DNA of 21,468 nt from JBDRGX01 sp043817485 [NCBI: bacterium] (GCA_043817485.1 JBDRGX010000146.1:1-21468); one strand, 5' to 3'; counted from the first letter of the stretch, positions 7,620 to 16,037 are shown. Numbers and translations: made by a program. The notes: generated by a model from the sequence alone, not told the origin.

Positions 7620-9226
7620 ATTATAAAATAATAGAAAAAATTGCTGAAACTGGAATGGCGATTACTTATAAAGCAAATTCTTTTAATAAAATAGTAGTTG
7701 TTAAAAAAATTCATCCTTATTTATGTTCTTTTGATTTTTTAAAAGAATTTGAACAAATTTTAAAAAAATCATTGATTTTACAACATCCAAATATTATTCA
7801 TATTTTTGATTATGAAAAAGATAAAAATTTTTGTTGTATTACAATGGAATATGTTGAAGGATATAATTTGAATTATTTTTTAGAAAAAAAAAATCCTTTG
7901 GAAATCGGTTTAATTATTTTAAAACAAACTTGTGCAGCTTTAAAATATGCTCATAAACAAGGGGTAATTCATGAAAATTTAAAAGCAGAAAATATTTTAA
8001 TAAATGAAAAAGGTTTTGTTAAAATTACAGATTTTCAAATGAATCATCTTGTTTTTAATTCTAATGGGCTTGTTTCTATGCGATCAGAAACACTTTCTCC
8101 AGAACAAATAAAAAAAGAAAAAATAGATGAAAAAACTGATATATTTTCTTTAGGAGCAATTTTTTATTATCTTTTTACTGGTACAAAACCTTTTAAATCT
8201 GGAACTTTACAAGGAATTAAAGATCAAATTGTTTATAATGATCCAGAACCAATGAATGAATTAAATTCTAATTTGCCAATAGAAATAGTTGAATTAATTA
8301 ATAAATGTTTATCTAAAGATCCAGAAAAAAGATTTAAAAATATTAGTGAAATAGAAGAAAAAATAAATAGTTATTTGGAAAATATAGATATTGAAAAAAA
8401 ATTATCTACTTATATAAATATATTAGATAAACATAAAATAAAAATTAAAGAAAAAACTTTTAAAAGAAATTTTATAACTATTAAAAAAACAAAAATTAAA
8501 CCAGAAAATCAAAAAGAAAATTCTTGTAAAAAAATTAAAAATGGTATTAATCTTAAAAAGCCATTAATTAAAAAAGTTATTTTTGACATAAGTTTAATTA
8601 TTGTAATATTTATGGCAATAATAGGATTTATAATAATTAAAAAAACTTTTAAAAAAGAAATTTTAAAAAAAACAGACCCAAAACAAAATTTAAAACAATT
8701 TGAAGAAAAAATAATAAAAAAAGAAGAAGTGATTACATTAGAAAATCAATCTGTAAATGAGATTTCTAAAACAAATGAAATTTCTGAAACAATAGAAAAA
8801 GGATTTGGTGGAGTAGTAATTTATTCTAATCCTTTATCAGAAATATATATTGATGGAATTAATTATGGAAATATTTCTTTAAAAAATTTTATTAAATTAC
8901 CTATAGGCATACATAAATTATCTTTTAAAAATCCATATTGTGAAGATTTTGAAAAAGAAATTGATATTATAGAAGGTAAAATTTTAAAAGAAAGTTTTAA
9001 TTTACAATTCAAACCAACACATTTAGTAGTAAATACTTTAGAAGATGCAGAAGTTTATTTGAATGAAAAATTTCTTGGAAAAACTCCATTTGAAAAACCA
9101 ATAGAAGTAAATTATGGAAAATATTTGCTTAAAGTAATACATCCTAAATATTTTGAATGGCAAAAAGCAATTGAAATTAATCCAGGTAGATTAAATGAGA
9201 TACAAGTCAATCTAAAGAATAAATAA
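7616..9226 (+). CDS. Membrane Ser/Thr kinase-like protein with two PEGA repeats, probable pseudokinase
   Basis: The 536-residue protein has a Hanks-type kinase fold at about 1-255, a Lys-rich linker, one membrane helix at about 318-341 and two PEGA domains at about 397-465 and 468-534. PEGA repeats are extracytoplasmic beta domains thought to bind cell-wall or surface partners. The kinase Lys (VVVKK, about K30), HPNI (57-60), SPEQ (161-164) and DIFSLG (175-180) are present. Key catalytic positions differ. The Gly-rich loop reads IAETGMAITY. The HRDLKPEN loop reads HENLKAEN, with Asn121 where the catalytic Asp belongs. DFG reads DFQ at 139-141. I infer a signalling pseudokinase or a very weak kinase. 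Its ATG overlaps the DUF366 stop by four bases. The frame is intact and composition matches its neighbours. Confidence 0.88.
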   Translation: MNYKIIEKIAETGMAITYKANSFNKIVVVKKIHPYLCSFDFLKEFEQILKKSLILQHPNIIHIFDYEKDKNFCCITMEYVEGYNLNYFLEKKNPLEIGLIILKQTCAALKYAHKQGVIHENLKAENILINEKGFVKITDFQMNHLVFNSNGLVSMRSETLSPEQIKKEKIDEKTDIFSLGAIFYYLFTGTKPFKSGTLQGIKDQIVYNDPEPMNELNSNLPIEIVELINKCLSKDPEKRFKNISEIEEKINSYLENIDIEKKLSTYINILDKHKIKIKEKTFKRNFITIKKTKIKPENQKENSCKKIKNGINLKKPLIKKVIFDISLIIVIFMAIIGFIIIKKTFKKEILKKTDPKQNLKQFEEKIIKKEEVITLENQSVNEISKTNEISETIEKGFGGVVIYSNPLSEIYIDGINYGNISLKNFIKLPIGIHKLSFKNPYCEDFEKEIDIIEGKILKESFNLQFKPTHLVVNTLEDAEVYLNEKFLGKTPFEKPIEVNYGKYLLKVIHPKYFEWQKAIEINPGRLNEIQVNLKNK

Positions 9227-9311
9227 TTTTTTTTAAAACAATTATTTTGAAATAGTATTTTTCATTAAATTCATAGCATTAATTTTGATGAAAAAAGAAA
9301 GGAAATTTATT

Positions 9312-9683
9312 ATGCAAAAACGAAGTTATAACAGAAGTGATAGAGTTGAAAAATTAATTCATCAGGAGATAAGTAATATTTTACAAAAAGAAATTAATGA
9401 TTCAAGATTACAATTTGTTACAATTATAGAAACAAAAGTTTCTAAAGATTTACATTATGCAGATGTTTTTGTAAATTCTTATCAAGGAGATATAAACAAA
9501 TATATAAAAATTTTAAATAAAGCTATTCCTTTTATTCGACAAAAATTAGCTTCTAAAATAAAATTAGTATGTACTCCAGAAATTAGATTTAAAGTAGACC
9601 AAACAATAGAATATAATGCTCATATTTTTTCTTTATTAAAAAAGGATCGGGAAAAAAATAATGAACCAAACCCAGAAAATTAA
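9312..9683 (+). CDS. rbfA: Ribosome-binding factor A
   Basis: RbfA is a single KH-type domain protein that binds the 30S subunit and promotes 16S rRNA 5'-end processing and late assembly, notably in the cold. The protein is 123 residues from this ATG, the usual size. It has the typical opening (RSDRVEKLIHQEISNIL), a central VSKDLHYADVFV segment and the C-terminal PEIRFKVDQTIEYNAHIFSLL segment ahead of a charged tail. I chose the ATG at 9312 because AAGGAAA lies about 10 bases upstream. The frame is open to a TTG at 9285 and an ATG at 9288 without a ribosome site. Its 3' end overlaps the DHH gene by 23 bases, and rbfA next to a DHH phosphoesterase gene is a common bacterial order. Confidence 0.95.
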   Translation: MQKRSYNRSDRVEKLIHQEISNILQKEINDSRLQFVTIIETKVSKDLHYADVFVNSYQGDINKYIKILNKAIPFIRQKLASKIKLVCTPEIRFKVDQTIEYNAHIFSLLKKDREKNNEPNPEN

Positions 9684-10635
9684 GGAAATACTGGAAATTT
9701 TAAAAGTAAAAAATAATTTTTTAATTACTTCTCATATTGATCCAGATGGAGATTCTATTGGTTCTCAAATTGCTTTATTTCTTTTTTTAAAAAAAATGGG
9801 GAAAAAGGTTTCAATCATAAATGAATCTTCAATTCCAGATGTATATAAATTTTTACCTAACAGTAATATGATTGCATTAGAAAATAAAAAAGAAAATTTT
9901 GAAGTAGCTATAGTATTAGATTGTGGAGATTTTGATAGAGCAGGAAAAATAAAAGAAATTTGTAAAAAAACAAAGTATATAATAAATATTGATCATCATA
10001 TTACTAATAATAATTTTGGAAATATAAATTATGTTGATGGAAAATCAAGTTCTTGTGGTGAACAAATATATAAAATTATTGAAATGGCAGATAAATCATT
10101 ATTAGATAAAGAAATATCTATTTGTTTATATACAGCAATTATGACAGATACGGGTTCTTTTAAATACAATAATACTTCTTTATTAACTCATAAAATAGCA
10201 ATTGAATTAATGAAATATGAAATTGATCCATATGATATATACAAAAAAGCATATTATGATAAATCTTTATTAAGCCTTAAATTATTAAGTAAAGCATTAG
10301 TAAGTCTTAAAGTAGATAAATCTGGAAAAATAGCATGGATAGTTTTGCCTTATGAAATATGTAAAAATTATAGTTTAGAAGATACAGAAGGAATTATTGA
10401 AATTCCTCGAAGTATTAAAAACATAGAAATGGTAATATTTTTTAAAGAATGGCAAAAAGATAAAGTAAAAATTACTTTTAGATCAAATGAAAATATAGAT
10501 GTAAGTAAAATTGCTAAATTTTTCAATGGAGGCGGTCATTTTCAAGCATCTGGATGCATGATTTTTGATACTTTAAAAAACGCTAAAAAACAAGTATTTA
10601 ATAAAATTAAAGAACTTGGATTATATAATGAATAA
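9661..10635 (+). CDS. nrnA: DHH/DHHA1 phosphoesterase, NrnA-like (oligoribonuclease / pAp phosphatase)
   Basis: Cytosolic enzymes of this family degrade 2-5 nt RNAs, and some hydrolyse pAp or cyclic-dinucleotide breakdown products. The metal-binding motifs appear in order: SHIDPDGDS with His25, Asp27 and Asp31; LDCGD with Asp87; the DHH triad at 111-113; and TDTGSF with Asp163. The DHHA1 substrate-binding motif GGGH lies at 290-293. The 324-residue length is standard. The start lies inside the rbfA end with GGA upstream, and the gene's last 8 bases overlap the lipA start, so the three genes are tightly coupled. Substrate specificity within the family cannot be settled from sequence alone. Confidence 0.92.
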   Translation: MNQTQKIKEILEILKVKNNFLITSHIDPDGDSIGSQIALFLFLKKMGKKVSIINESSIPDVYKFLPNSNMIALENKKENFEVAIVLDCGDFDRAGKIKEICKKTKYIINIDHHITNNNFGNINYVDGKSSSCGEQIYKIIEMADKSLLDKEISICLYTAIMTDTGSFKYNNTSLLTHKIAIELMKYEIDPYDIYKKAYYDKSLLSLKLLSKALVSLKVDKSGKIAWIVLPYEICKNYSLEDTEGIIEIPRSIKNIEMVIFFKEWQKDKVKITFRSNENIDVSKIAKFFNGGGHFQASGCMIFDTLKNAKKQVFNKIKELGLYNE

Positions 10636-11482
10636 ACCATTTCCATCTTGGCTTCGGAAAAAATTACCAAATTATCAAGAACAACAAAAAACTATTTCGA
10701 TATTAAATAAATACAATCTTTTTACAGTTTGTACTTCTGCTAAATGTCCTAATATGGGAGAATGCTTTAGTAAGTCTATTCTTACAGTGCTTATTTTAGG
10801 CAATATTTGTACAAGAAATTGTAGATTTTGTGCTATTGAAACTGGAATTCTTCAAAAACCAGATTCAACAGAGCCATTAAAAGTAGCTCAACTTATTAAA
10901 GAATTAAATTTAAAATATGCTGTAATTACTTCTGTTACAAGAGATGATCTTATAGATGGTGGAGCAGAACATTTTGCTTTAGTAATAAAAGAAATAAGAA
11001 CACTTATTCCAGAAGTAAAAATAGAAGTATTAACACCAGATTTTGAAGGAAAAAAAGAAAGCATAAAAATTGTGATAAAAGCAAAACCAGATGTTTTTGC
11101 TCATAATATAGAAACTGTGCCTTCTTTATATGAAAAAGTAAGACCAAAAGCTAATTATGAAAGATCTCTTAAATTATTAGAAATGATTAAACAAGAAAAT
11201 TCTTTTCTTTATACTAAATCTGGTATTATGCTTGGATTAGGAGAAAAAGAAAATGAAGTAATTCAAATAATGGAAGATCTTATAAAAGCAGGGTGTGATA
11301 TTTTAACTATTGGACAATACTTATCTCCGTCGAAAAACCATTTAAAAGTAGAAGAATATATTCATCCAGAAAAATTTGAATATTATAAAAAAATTGCTCA
11401 AGAAATGGGATTTTTTTATGTAATGTCTGGGCCTTTTGTAAGAAGTTCATTTCATGCAAATATGATTTTTGAAAAAAATTAA
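10628..11482 (+). CDS. lipA: Lipoyl synthase (radical SAM)
   Basis: LipA inserts two sulfurs into protein-bound octanoyl groups to make lipoyl cofactors. The 284-residue protein has both iron-sulfur sites. The auxiliary cluster Cys are at 35, 40 and 46 (C-x4-C-x5-C), and the radical-SAM CxxxCxxC at 61, 65 and 68 reads CTRNCRFC. The C-terminal RSSFHA is the family's RSSYHA-type motif whose Ser ligates the auxiliary cluster. The ATG at 10628 is preferred over an in-frame TTG at 10616 because it gives the usual N-terminus and overlaps the preceding stop by 8 bases. No lipoate-dependent enzyme is visible here. The nearby folate C1 genes make the glycine cleavage system a reasonable client, which is inference. 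Confidence 0.96.
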   Translation: MNKPFPSWLRKKLPNYQEQQKTISILNKYNLFTVCTSAKCPNMGECFSKSILTVLILGNICTRNCRFCAIETGILQKPDSTEPLKVAQLIKELNLKYAVITSVTRDDLIDGGAEHFALVIKEIRTLIPEVKIEVLTPDFEGKKESIKIVIKAKPDVFAHNIETVPSLYEKVRPKANYERSLKLLEMIKQENSFLYTKSGIMLGLGEKENEVIQIMEDLIKAGCDILTIGQYLSPSKNHLKVEEYIHPEKFEYYKKIAQEMGFFYVMSGPFVRSSFHANMIFEKN

Positions 11483-11508
11483 AACATTTTATATCAGAGG
11501 AGGTTGAA

Positions 11509-12462
11509 GTGTCTGATCAACAAAAAATAGGGCTTTTATTCCCTGGACAAGGATCTCAATATGTTGGCATGGGAAAAGATTTTTATGAACATAGTGAAAA
11601 AGCAAAAGAAATTTATGATAAAGCAAGTAAAATACTTGGACAAGATATTGCTAAATTATGTTTTGAAGATATAGATAAAAAACTAAATGAAACTCTTTTT
11701 ACTCAAGTAGCCATGTTTACTACAACTATTGCTTATTTTGAAGTTTTTCAAGAAAAATTTCAAAATTTAGAAATGGTTCATTTTTTGGCTGGACATAGTT
11801 TAGGAGAATATGCTGCTTTAGTAGCAAGTAAAACTTTAGATTTTGAAACTGGACTTATGTTGGTACAAAAAAGAGCAGAAATTATGAATGATATTGCCCA
11901 AAAAAATCCTGGTAAAATGGCAGCAATTATTGGGTTAGAAAGAAAAATAGTTGAAGAATGTTGTCAACAAGAAAAATCTTTAGGAATAGTAGAACCAGTT
12001 AATTTTAATACACCATTACAAATAGTTATTTCTGGAGAAGAAAAAGCAGTTTTAAAAACAATGGAACAATGCAAAAATAAAGGAGGTAAATGTATTTTAC
12101 TTAAGGTAAACGGAGCATTTCATTCATCTTTAATGAAAGAAGCAGGAGAAAAATTAGCACTGGTATTAAATGCAATTAATTTTTTCCCAGTACAAATACC
12201 TATTGTTTCTAATGTTACTGGAATTGCTACAAAAAATCCAGATGAAATAAAAAAACTTCTTTCTTTACAAATTTTTAGTCCTGTAGAATGGGTAAAATCT
12301 ATTAATTATATTGAAAATCAAAATATAAATACTTTTATTGAAATTGGTCCTGGAAAAGTTTTAAATGGTTTATGTTCTAAAATTATAGAAAAAGCAAAAA
12401 TTTATAATATAGAAAAGTTTATAGATTTAGAAAAAATTACAATATGTCTTGACAAAAATTAA
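11509..12462 (+). CDS. fabD: Malonyl-CoA:ACP transacylase
   Basis: FabD transfers malonyl from CoA to acyl carrier protein, supplying extender units to type II fatty acid synthesis in the cytosol. The 317 residues match the family. FPGQGSQYVGMG is at 11-22. The nucleophile Ser97 lies in GHSLGEYAA, the malonyl-carboxylate Arg122 in QKRAEIM, and the catalytic His205 in GAFHS. The start is GTG, clearly set by a strong GAGGAGG about 9 bases upstream. No other fab genes are in the window. LipA immediately before it draws on the same octanoyl-ACP pool, so the pairing is metabolically sensible. Confidence 0.96.
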   Translation: MSDQQKIGLLFPGQGSQYVGMGKDFYEHSEKAKEIYDKASKILGQDIAKLCFEDIDKKLNETLFTQVAMFTTTIAYFEVFQEKFQNLEMVHFLAGHSLGEYAALVASKTLDFETGLMLVQKRAEIMNDIAQKNPGKMAAIIGLERKIVEECCQQEKSLGIVEPVNFNTPLQIVISGEEKAVLKTMEQCKNKGGKCILLKVNGAFHSSLMKEAGEKLALVLNAINFFPVQIPIVSNVTGIATKNPDEIKKLLSLQIFSPVEWVKSINYIENQNINTFIEIGPGKVLNGLCSKIIEKAKIYNIEKFIDLEKITICLDKN

Positions 12463-12496
12463 TTATTAAAAAATAAATGAAAAGGAGAGAAAAATT

Positions 12497-12832
12497 ATGA
12501 ATAATATATTGTTAACTACTTTACTTATTATTTTTTTTGGACTTTTGGGCTGGTTAATTGTAAGTATTATTTTAGCTACTTATCATCTTAGAAAAATTTT
12601 TGTAAAAATTGAAGAATTATTAGACGAAATAAAACCTTGTATTAAAAAAATAAATGAACTATTAGATGAAATAAAAATTATTACTTCTAATATTGAAAAA
12701 AAAGCAAGTATTTCTATAGTAAGTGGAATAATAAATAATGTTGTTAATATTATGAAAACTTTAGGACCTATTTTAAAAATAGGAAATTTTATTGCAAAAA
12801 TGAGTAATTTATTTAAAAAAAAATCTAAATAA
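12497..12832 (+). CDS. Small DUF948-like membrane protein
   Basis: The protein has 111 residues with one N-terminal membrane helix (about 4-27), then an amphipathic helical region with the repeated pattern KIEELLDEIKP / KINELLDEIK at about 37-60, and a Lys-rich tail. This matches the small DUF948 family often encoded beside YtxH proteins in anaerobic and Gram-positive bacteria. The molecular role is unknown, although such pairs are commonly grouped as general stress or envelope proteins. AAAGGAGAG precedes the ATG. The next gene, a YtxH-like one, starts about 50 bases on. Family assignment rests on layout and neighbour rather than a strong motif. Confidence 0.7.
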   Translation: MNNILLTTLLIIFFGLLGWLIVSIILATYHLRKIFVKIEELLDEIKPCIKKINELLDEIKIITSNIEKKASISIVSGIINNVVNIMKTLGPILKIGNFIAKMSNLFKKKSK

Positions 12833-12882
12833 TGAACAAAGTACAAAATTTTAATATTTTTTTAAAAAAAGGAGTTTTAAAA

Positions 12883-13185
12883 ATGGCAAAAAATAATAAT
12901 GCAACAAATAATCTTATCTCTTTTTTAATTGGTGGGACAATTGGTGCTGCACTTGGTATTCTTTTTACCCCTTGTTCTGGAAAAGAAACAAGAGAAAAAA
13001 TAAAAGAAGATTTACTTAAAGCCAAAGAAAATCTTGAAAATATTTATGGAGTAACTAAAGAAAAAGCTGATGAATTAGGAGAAGAAATAAAAGACGAAAT
13101 TAGTAATTTAAAAGGTAAAATAGAAGAAATTACTACAAAAATAAAAGAAAAAAGTAAAGAAATAACTGGAAAAATTTCTGTTTAA
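12883..13185 (+). CDS. YtxH-like small membrane protein
   Basis: The protein has 100 residues. A short polar N-terminus is followed by a Gly-rich membrane segment at about 11-29 (FLIGGTIGAALGILFTP), the typical YtxH signature ending in a TP-x-SGKETR motif. A long charged helix rich in Lys and Glu then runs to the end. YtxH proteins are stress-associated, with no defined activity. The ATG at 12883 is preceded by AAAGGAG. An in-frame ATG at 12832 has no ribosome site and would add 17 atypical residues. The last 21 bases of the gene are partly duplicated as the leader of the next gene. Confidence 0.8.
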   Translation: MAKNNNATNNLISFLIGGTIGAALGILFTPCSGKETREKIKEDLLKAKENLENIYGVTKEKADELGEEIKDEISNLKGKIEEITTKIKEKSKEITGKISV

Positions 13186-13202
13186 ACTGGAAAAATTTAA
13201 AT

Positions 13203-13575
13203 ATGAAAAATATAGAAATAACTTCTAAACAAAAAGCAATATTAATTTACAAAGAAATGTTAAATAAAAAAGCTTCTGATATTATTATTTTAGATTTAAC
13301 ATCTCTTTCTACTTTTACTGATTTTTTTATTATTTGTAATGGACATTCTATTCCTCATCTTCGAACACTTGTAAGTACTGTTCAAGAAACATTAAAAAAA
13401 AATAAATGAAATGGCTTTTTATGTAAGTGGACAGGAAAATAGTAAATGGCTTGTAGTAGATTCTTTTGATGTTGTAATCCATATATTTCATCCAGAAATA
13501 AGAGAATTTTATAGATTAGAAGATTTATGGGGCGATGCATCTAAAATAAAAGTAAGTGATAAAACACCTGCTTAA
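13203..13575 (+). pseudogene. rsfS: Ribosomal silencing factor RsfS, split by a frameshift at an A9 run
   Basis: RsfS binds ribosomal protein uL14 and keeps 50S and 30S apart in starvation. The first frame (13203-13409, 68 residues) carries the N-terminal half, including DIIILDLTSLSTFTDFFIICNG, and stops at TGA. The C-terminal half continues in the +1 frame up to a TAA at 13573-13575, with WLVVDSFDVVIHIFHPEIR and FYRLEDLWGDA. Both halves align with the family in order without loss. The frames meet at nine A's (13394-13402). Removing one A gives a continuous product of 123 residues, near the usual 105-120. This could be a sequencing or assembly indel, a genuine mutation, or a functional gene rescued by slippage on the A run. 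The retained codon quality in both halves argues against old decay. A weak GGA precedes the ATG. Confidence 0.9.
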
Positions 13576-13640
13576 TATTTAAAAGAAGAAAAAAAATAAC
13601 AATACAACATATTATTATCTAACAAATTAAGGGGAAAAAT

Positions 13641-15335
13641 ATGTTATCTGATATTAAAATATCTCAACAAACAAAATTAAAGCCAATTACTGAAATAGCA
13701 AAATCTATAGGAATAGAAGAAGAATATTTGGAATTATATGGAAAAAACAAAGCCAAAATATCATTAAATATTTTAGAAAAAATAATTGATAAACCTAATG
13801 GAATTTATATAAATGTTACAGCTATTACTCCTACTCCTTTAGGAGAAGGTAAAACACTTACTACTATTGGTTTATCTTTAGGATTAAATAAAATTTCGAA
13901 AAAAACTATTGCTTGTATTCGTCAACCTTCATTAGGTCCAGTATTTGGAATTAAAGGTGGAGCAGCAGGAGGTGGTTATTCTCAAGTAATTCCAATGGAA
14001 GATTTTAACCTTCATTTGACAGGAGATATGCATGCAGTTAGTATTGCTCATAACCTATGTGCTGCTTATTTAGATAATTCTATTTTAAAAAAAAATAAAC
14101 TTAATATTGATCCTCTCAAAATAAATTGGAAAAGAGTTATTGATTTAAATGATAGAACATTGAGACATATTTTAATTGGATTAGGTGGAGGAGATAATGG
14201 AACACCAAGAGAAACTGGTTTTGACATTACTCCCGCATCAGAAATAATGGCTATTTTAGCTTTATCAACTGACTTAAAAGATTTAAGAAAAAGATTAGGA
14301 AGAATTGTAGTAGCTACTGATTATGATGATAATCCAGTTACAGCAGAAGATTTAAAAGTAGCTGGTGCTATGGCAGTGCTTTTAAAAGATGCTATTAAGC
14401 CAAATCTTATGCAAACAACAGAACATACTCCTTGTTTTATTCATGCTGGTCCTTTTGCTAATATTGCTCATGGAAATAGTTCAATAATAGCAGATAAAAT
14501 TGCTTTAAAATTAGCTGATTGTGTAGTTACAGAAAGTGGATTTGGTGCTGATTGTGGTACAGAAAAATTCTTTGACATAAAAAATCGATATAGTGGACTT
14601 GTTCCTAATGTAGTAGTAATTGTTTGTACTGTACGAGCTTTAAAAATGCACAGTGGAGGTTTTAGAATAATTCCGGGAAAATCATTAGATGAAAATTTGA
14701 TTAAAGAAAATTTAGATGCTATCAAAAAAGGATCTTGTAATTTAGAAAAACATATAGAAAATTTAAAACTTTTTGGAATTCCTATTGTAGTTGCAATTAA
14801 TAAATTTTCTACTGATACTCAAGCAGAAATTGATTTAATTAAAAAAATAGCTTTAAATATTGGTGCTGATGAAGTAGCAGAAAGCGAAGTTTGGGAAAAA
14901 GGTGGAGAAGGAGGTATTGAATTAGCCAAAGCAGTTATGAAAGCAGTTAATAAACCAAACAACTTTAAATTTTTATATCCATTAAATATTTCTATTAAAG
15001 AAAAAATTGAGAAAATTGCTAAAGAAATTTATGGAGCTCAAAAAGTAAAATATTCTTCATTGGCTTTACAAAAAATAAAAATATATACTAAATTAGGTTA
15101 TGATAATTTACCTATTTGTATGGCAAAAACTCACCTTTCTATTTCTCATGATCCTCTTTTGAAAGGAAGACCTCAAAATTTTATACTGCCTATTCAAGAT
15201 ATTAAAGCATCCATAGGAGCTGGTTTTTTATATCCTCTTTGTGGGGAAATGAAAACTATGCCGGGCTTACCATCTATTCCTTGTGGAACAAAAGTAGATT
15301 TAGATGAAAATGATAATATTATCGGATTATTTTAA
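13641..15335 (+). CDS. fhs: Formate-tetrahydrofolate ligase
   Basis: Fhs makes 10-formyl-THF from formate, ATP and THF, the first folate step of the methyl branch of the Wood-Ljungdahl pathway and of formate-dependent C1 metabolism. The 564-residue protein has the P-loop TPTPLGEGKT at 63-72, the long conserved block RQPSLGPVFGIKGGAAGGG at 94-112, PMEDFNLHLTGD at 118-129, and the C-terminal MPGLPSIPCG and GLF ending. One notable difference is Gln95 where the family reads Glu in REPSLGP; that Glu has been linked to monovalent cation activation in the Moorella enzyme. AGGGG precedes the ATG. The fchA gene follows after 2 bases, so the two form a functional pair. Confidence 0.97.
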   Translation: MLSDIKISQQTKLKPITEIAKSIGIEEEYLELYGKNKAKISLNILEKIIDKPNGIYINVTAITPTPLGEGKTLTTIGLSLGLNKISKKTIACIRQPSLGPVFGIKGGAAGGGYSQVIPMEDFNLHLTGDMHAVSIAHNLCAAYLDNSILKKNKLNIDPLKINWKRVIDLNDRTLRHILIGLGGGDNGTPRETGFDITPASEIMAILALSTDLKDLRKRLGRIVVATDYDDNPVTAEDLKVAGAMAVLLKDAIKPNLMQTTEHTPCFIHAGPFANIAHGNSSIIADKIALKLADCVVTESGFGADCGTEKFFDIKNRYSGLVPNVVVIVCTVRALKMHSGGFRIIPGKSLDENLIKENLDAIKKGSCNLEKHIENLKLFGIPIVVAINKFSTDTQAEIDLIKKIALNIGADEVAESEVWEKGGEGGIELAKAVMKAVNKPNNFKFLYPLNISIKEKIEKIAKEIYGAQKVKYSSLALQKIKIYTKLGYDNLPICMAKTHLSISHDPLLKGRPQNFILPIQDIKASIGAGFLYPLCGEMKTMPGLPSIPCGTKVDLDENDNIIGLF

Positions 15336-15337
15336 TT

Positions 15338-15973
15338 ATGTATCTAAATCAATCTATTAAAAAATATCTTGATGATCTTTCTTCTAATTCTTCTATTCCA
15401 GGAGGAGGTAGTGTTGCTGCATTAGTTTCTGCTCTTTGTGCAGGACTTGTTAGTATGGTAGCAAATTTTACTCTTGGAAAGGAAAAATATCAAAATGTCG
15501 AATCACAAATAAAAGAAATTTTATTTGTATCAGAACAAATTAAAAAAGAAAGTGAAGAATTAATAGATAAAGATACAGAAGTTTATAAAGAAGTTTCAAA
15601 TGCTTATCAATTACCTAAAACATTAATACAAGAAAAACAAATAAGATCTGATGCTATTCAAAATGCTTTAAAAAAAGCAATAGAAGTTCCTTTGAAAATA
15701 ACAAATATTTGTTTTAAATTGATAGAATTAAATAAACAAATTGTGAATATTGGTAATAAAAATTTAATAAGTGATGTAGGAGTAAGTATTTTATTAGCAG
15801 AAGCATCTTTGAAATCAGCATTGTTAAATGTTGAAATAAATTTAAAAGGAATTAAAGATATTGTTTTTAATGAAAAAATAAAAAAACAAATTGAAGAAAT
15901 TGATAAAAAAGCAGAAGAAATAAAAAATGAAGTATTAAAAAAAATAATGATACAAATTCAAAGAAATATATAA
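15338..15973 (+). CDS. fchA: Methenyl-THF cyclohydrolase, formiminotransferase-cyclodeaminase type (FchA)
   Basis: The protein has 211 residues of the all-helical cyclodeaminase family. The characteristic substrate loop SSIPGGGSVAALVSALCAGL lies at about 17-37, followed by LGKEKYQNVE. In anaerobes with fhs alongside, this stand-alone domain acts as methenyltetrahydrofolate cyclohydrolase, interconverting 10-formyl-THF and 5,10-methenyl-THF. A histidine-pathway cyclodeaminase role would need a formiminotransferase partner, which is absent here. Only 2 bases separate it from fhs, with no clear ribosome site of its own, so translation is probably coupled. It is the last gene of the plus-strand run, and repeat-rich DNA follows. 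Confidence 0.92.
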   Translation: MYLNQSIKKYLDDLSSNSSIPGGGSVAALVSALCAGLVSMVANFTLGKEKYQNVESQIKEILFVSEQIKKESEELIDKDTEVYKEVSNAYQLPKTLIQEKQIRSDAIQNALKKAIEVPLKITNICFKLIELNKQIVNIGNKNLISDVGVSILLAEASLKSALLNVEINLKGIKDIVFNEKIKKQIEEIDKKAEEIKNEVLKKIMIQIQRNI

Positions 15974-16037
15974 TAACCTAATTTCCCGCACATATTATAA
16001 CCATGTCAGCAAATTCTAAAATCTAAAATTTTTCATA

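Noticed and set aside
12825-13025. 66-residue minus-strand ORF over the DUF948/ytxH junction
   Set aside because: It is antisense to supported genes and lacks a ribosome site and any family signal.
13411-13575. Independent small gene starting at the ATG at 13411
   Set aside because: No ribosome site precedes it, and its sequence is the missing C-terminal half of RsfS, so it is better treated as the continuation of rsfS.
14468-14725. 85-residue minus-strand ORF inside fhs
   Set aside because: It is antisense to a highly conserved part of fhs with no family signal.
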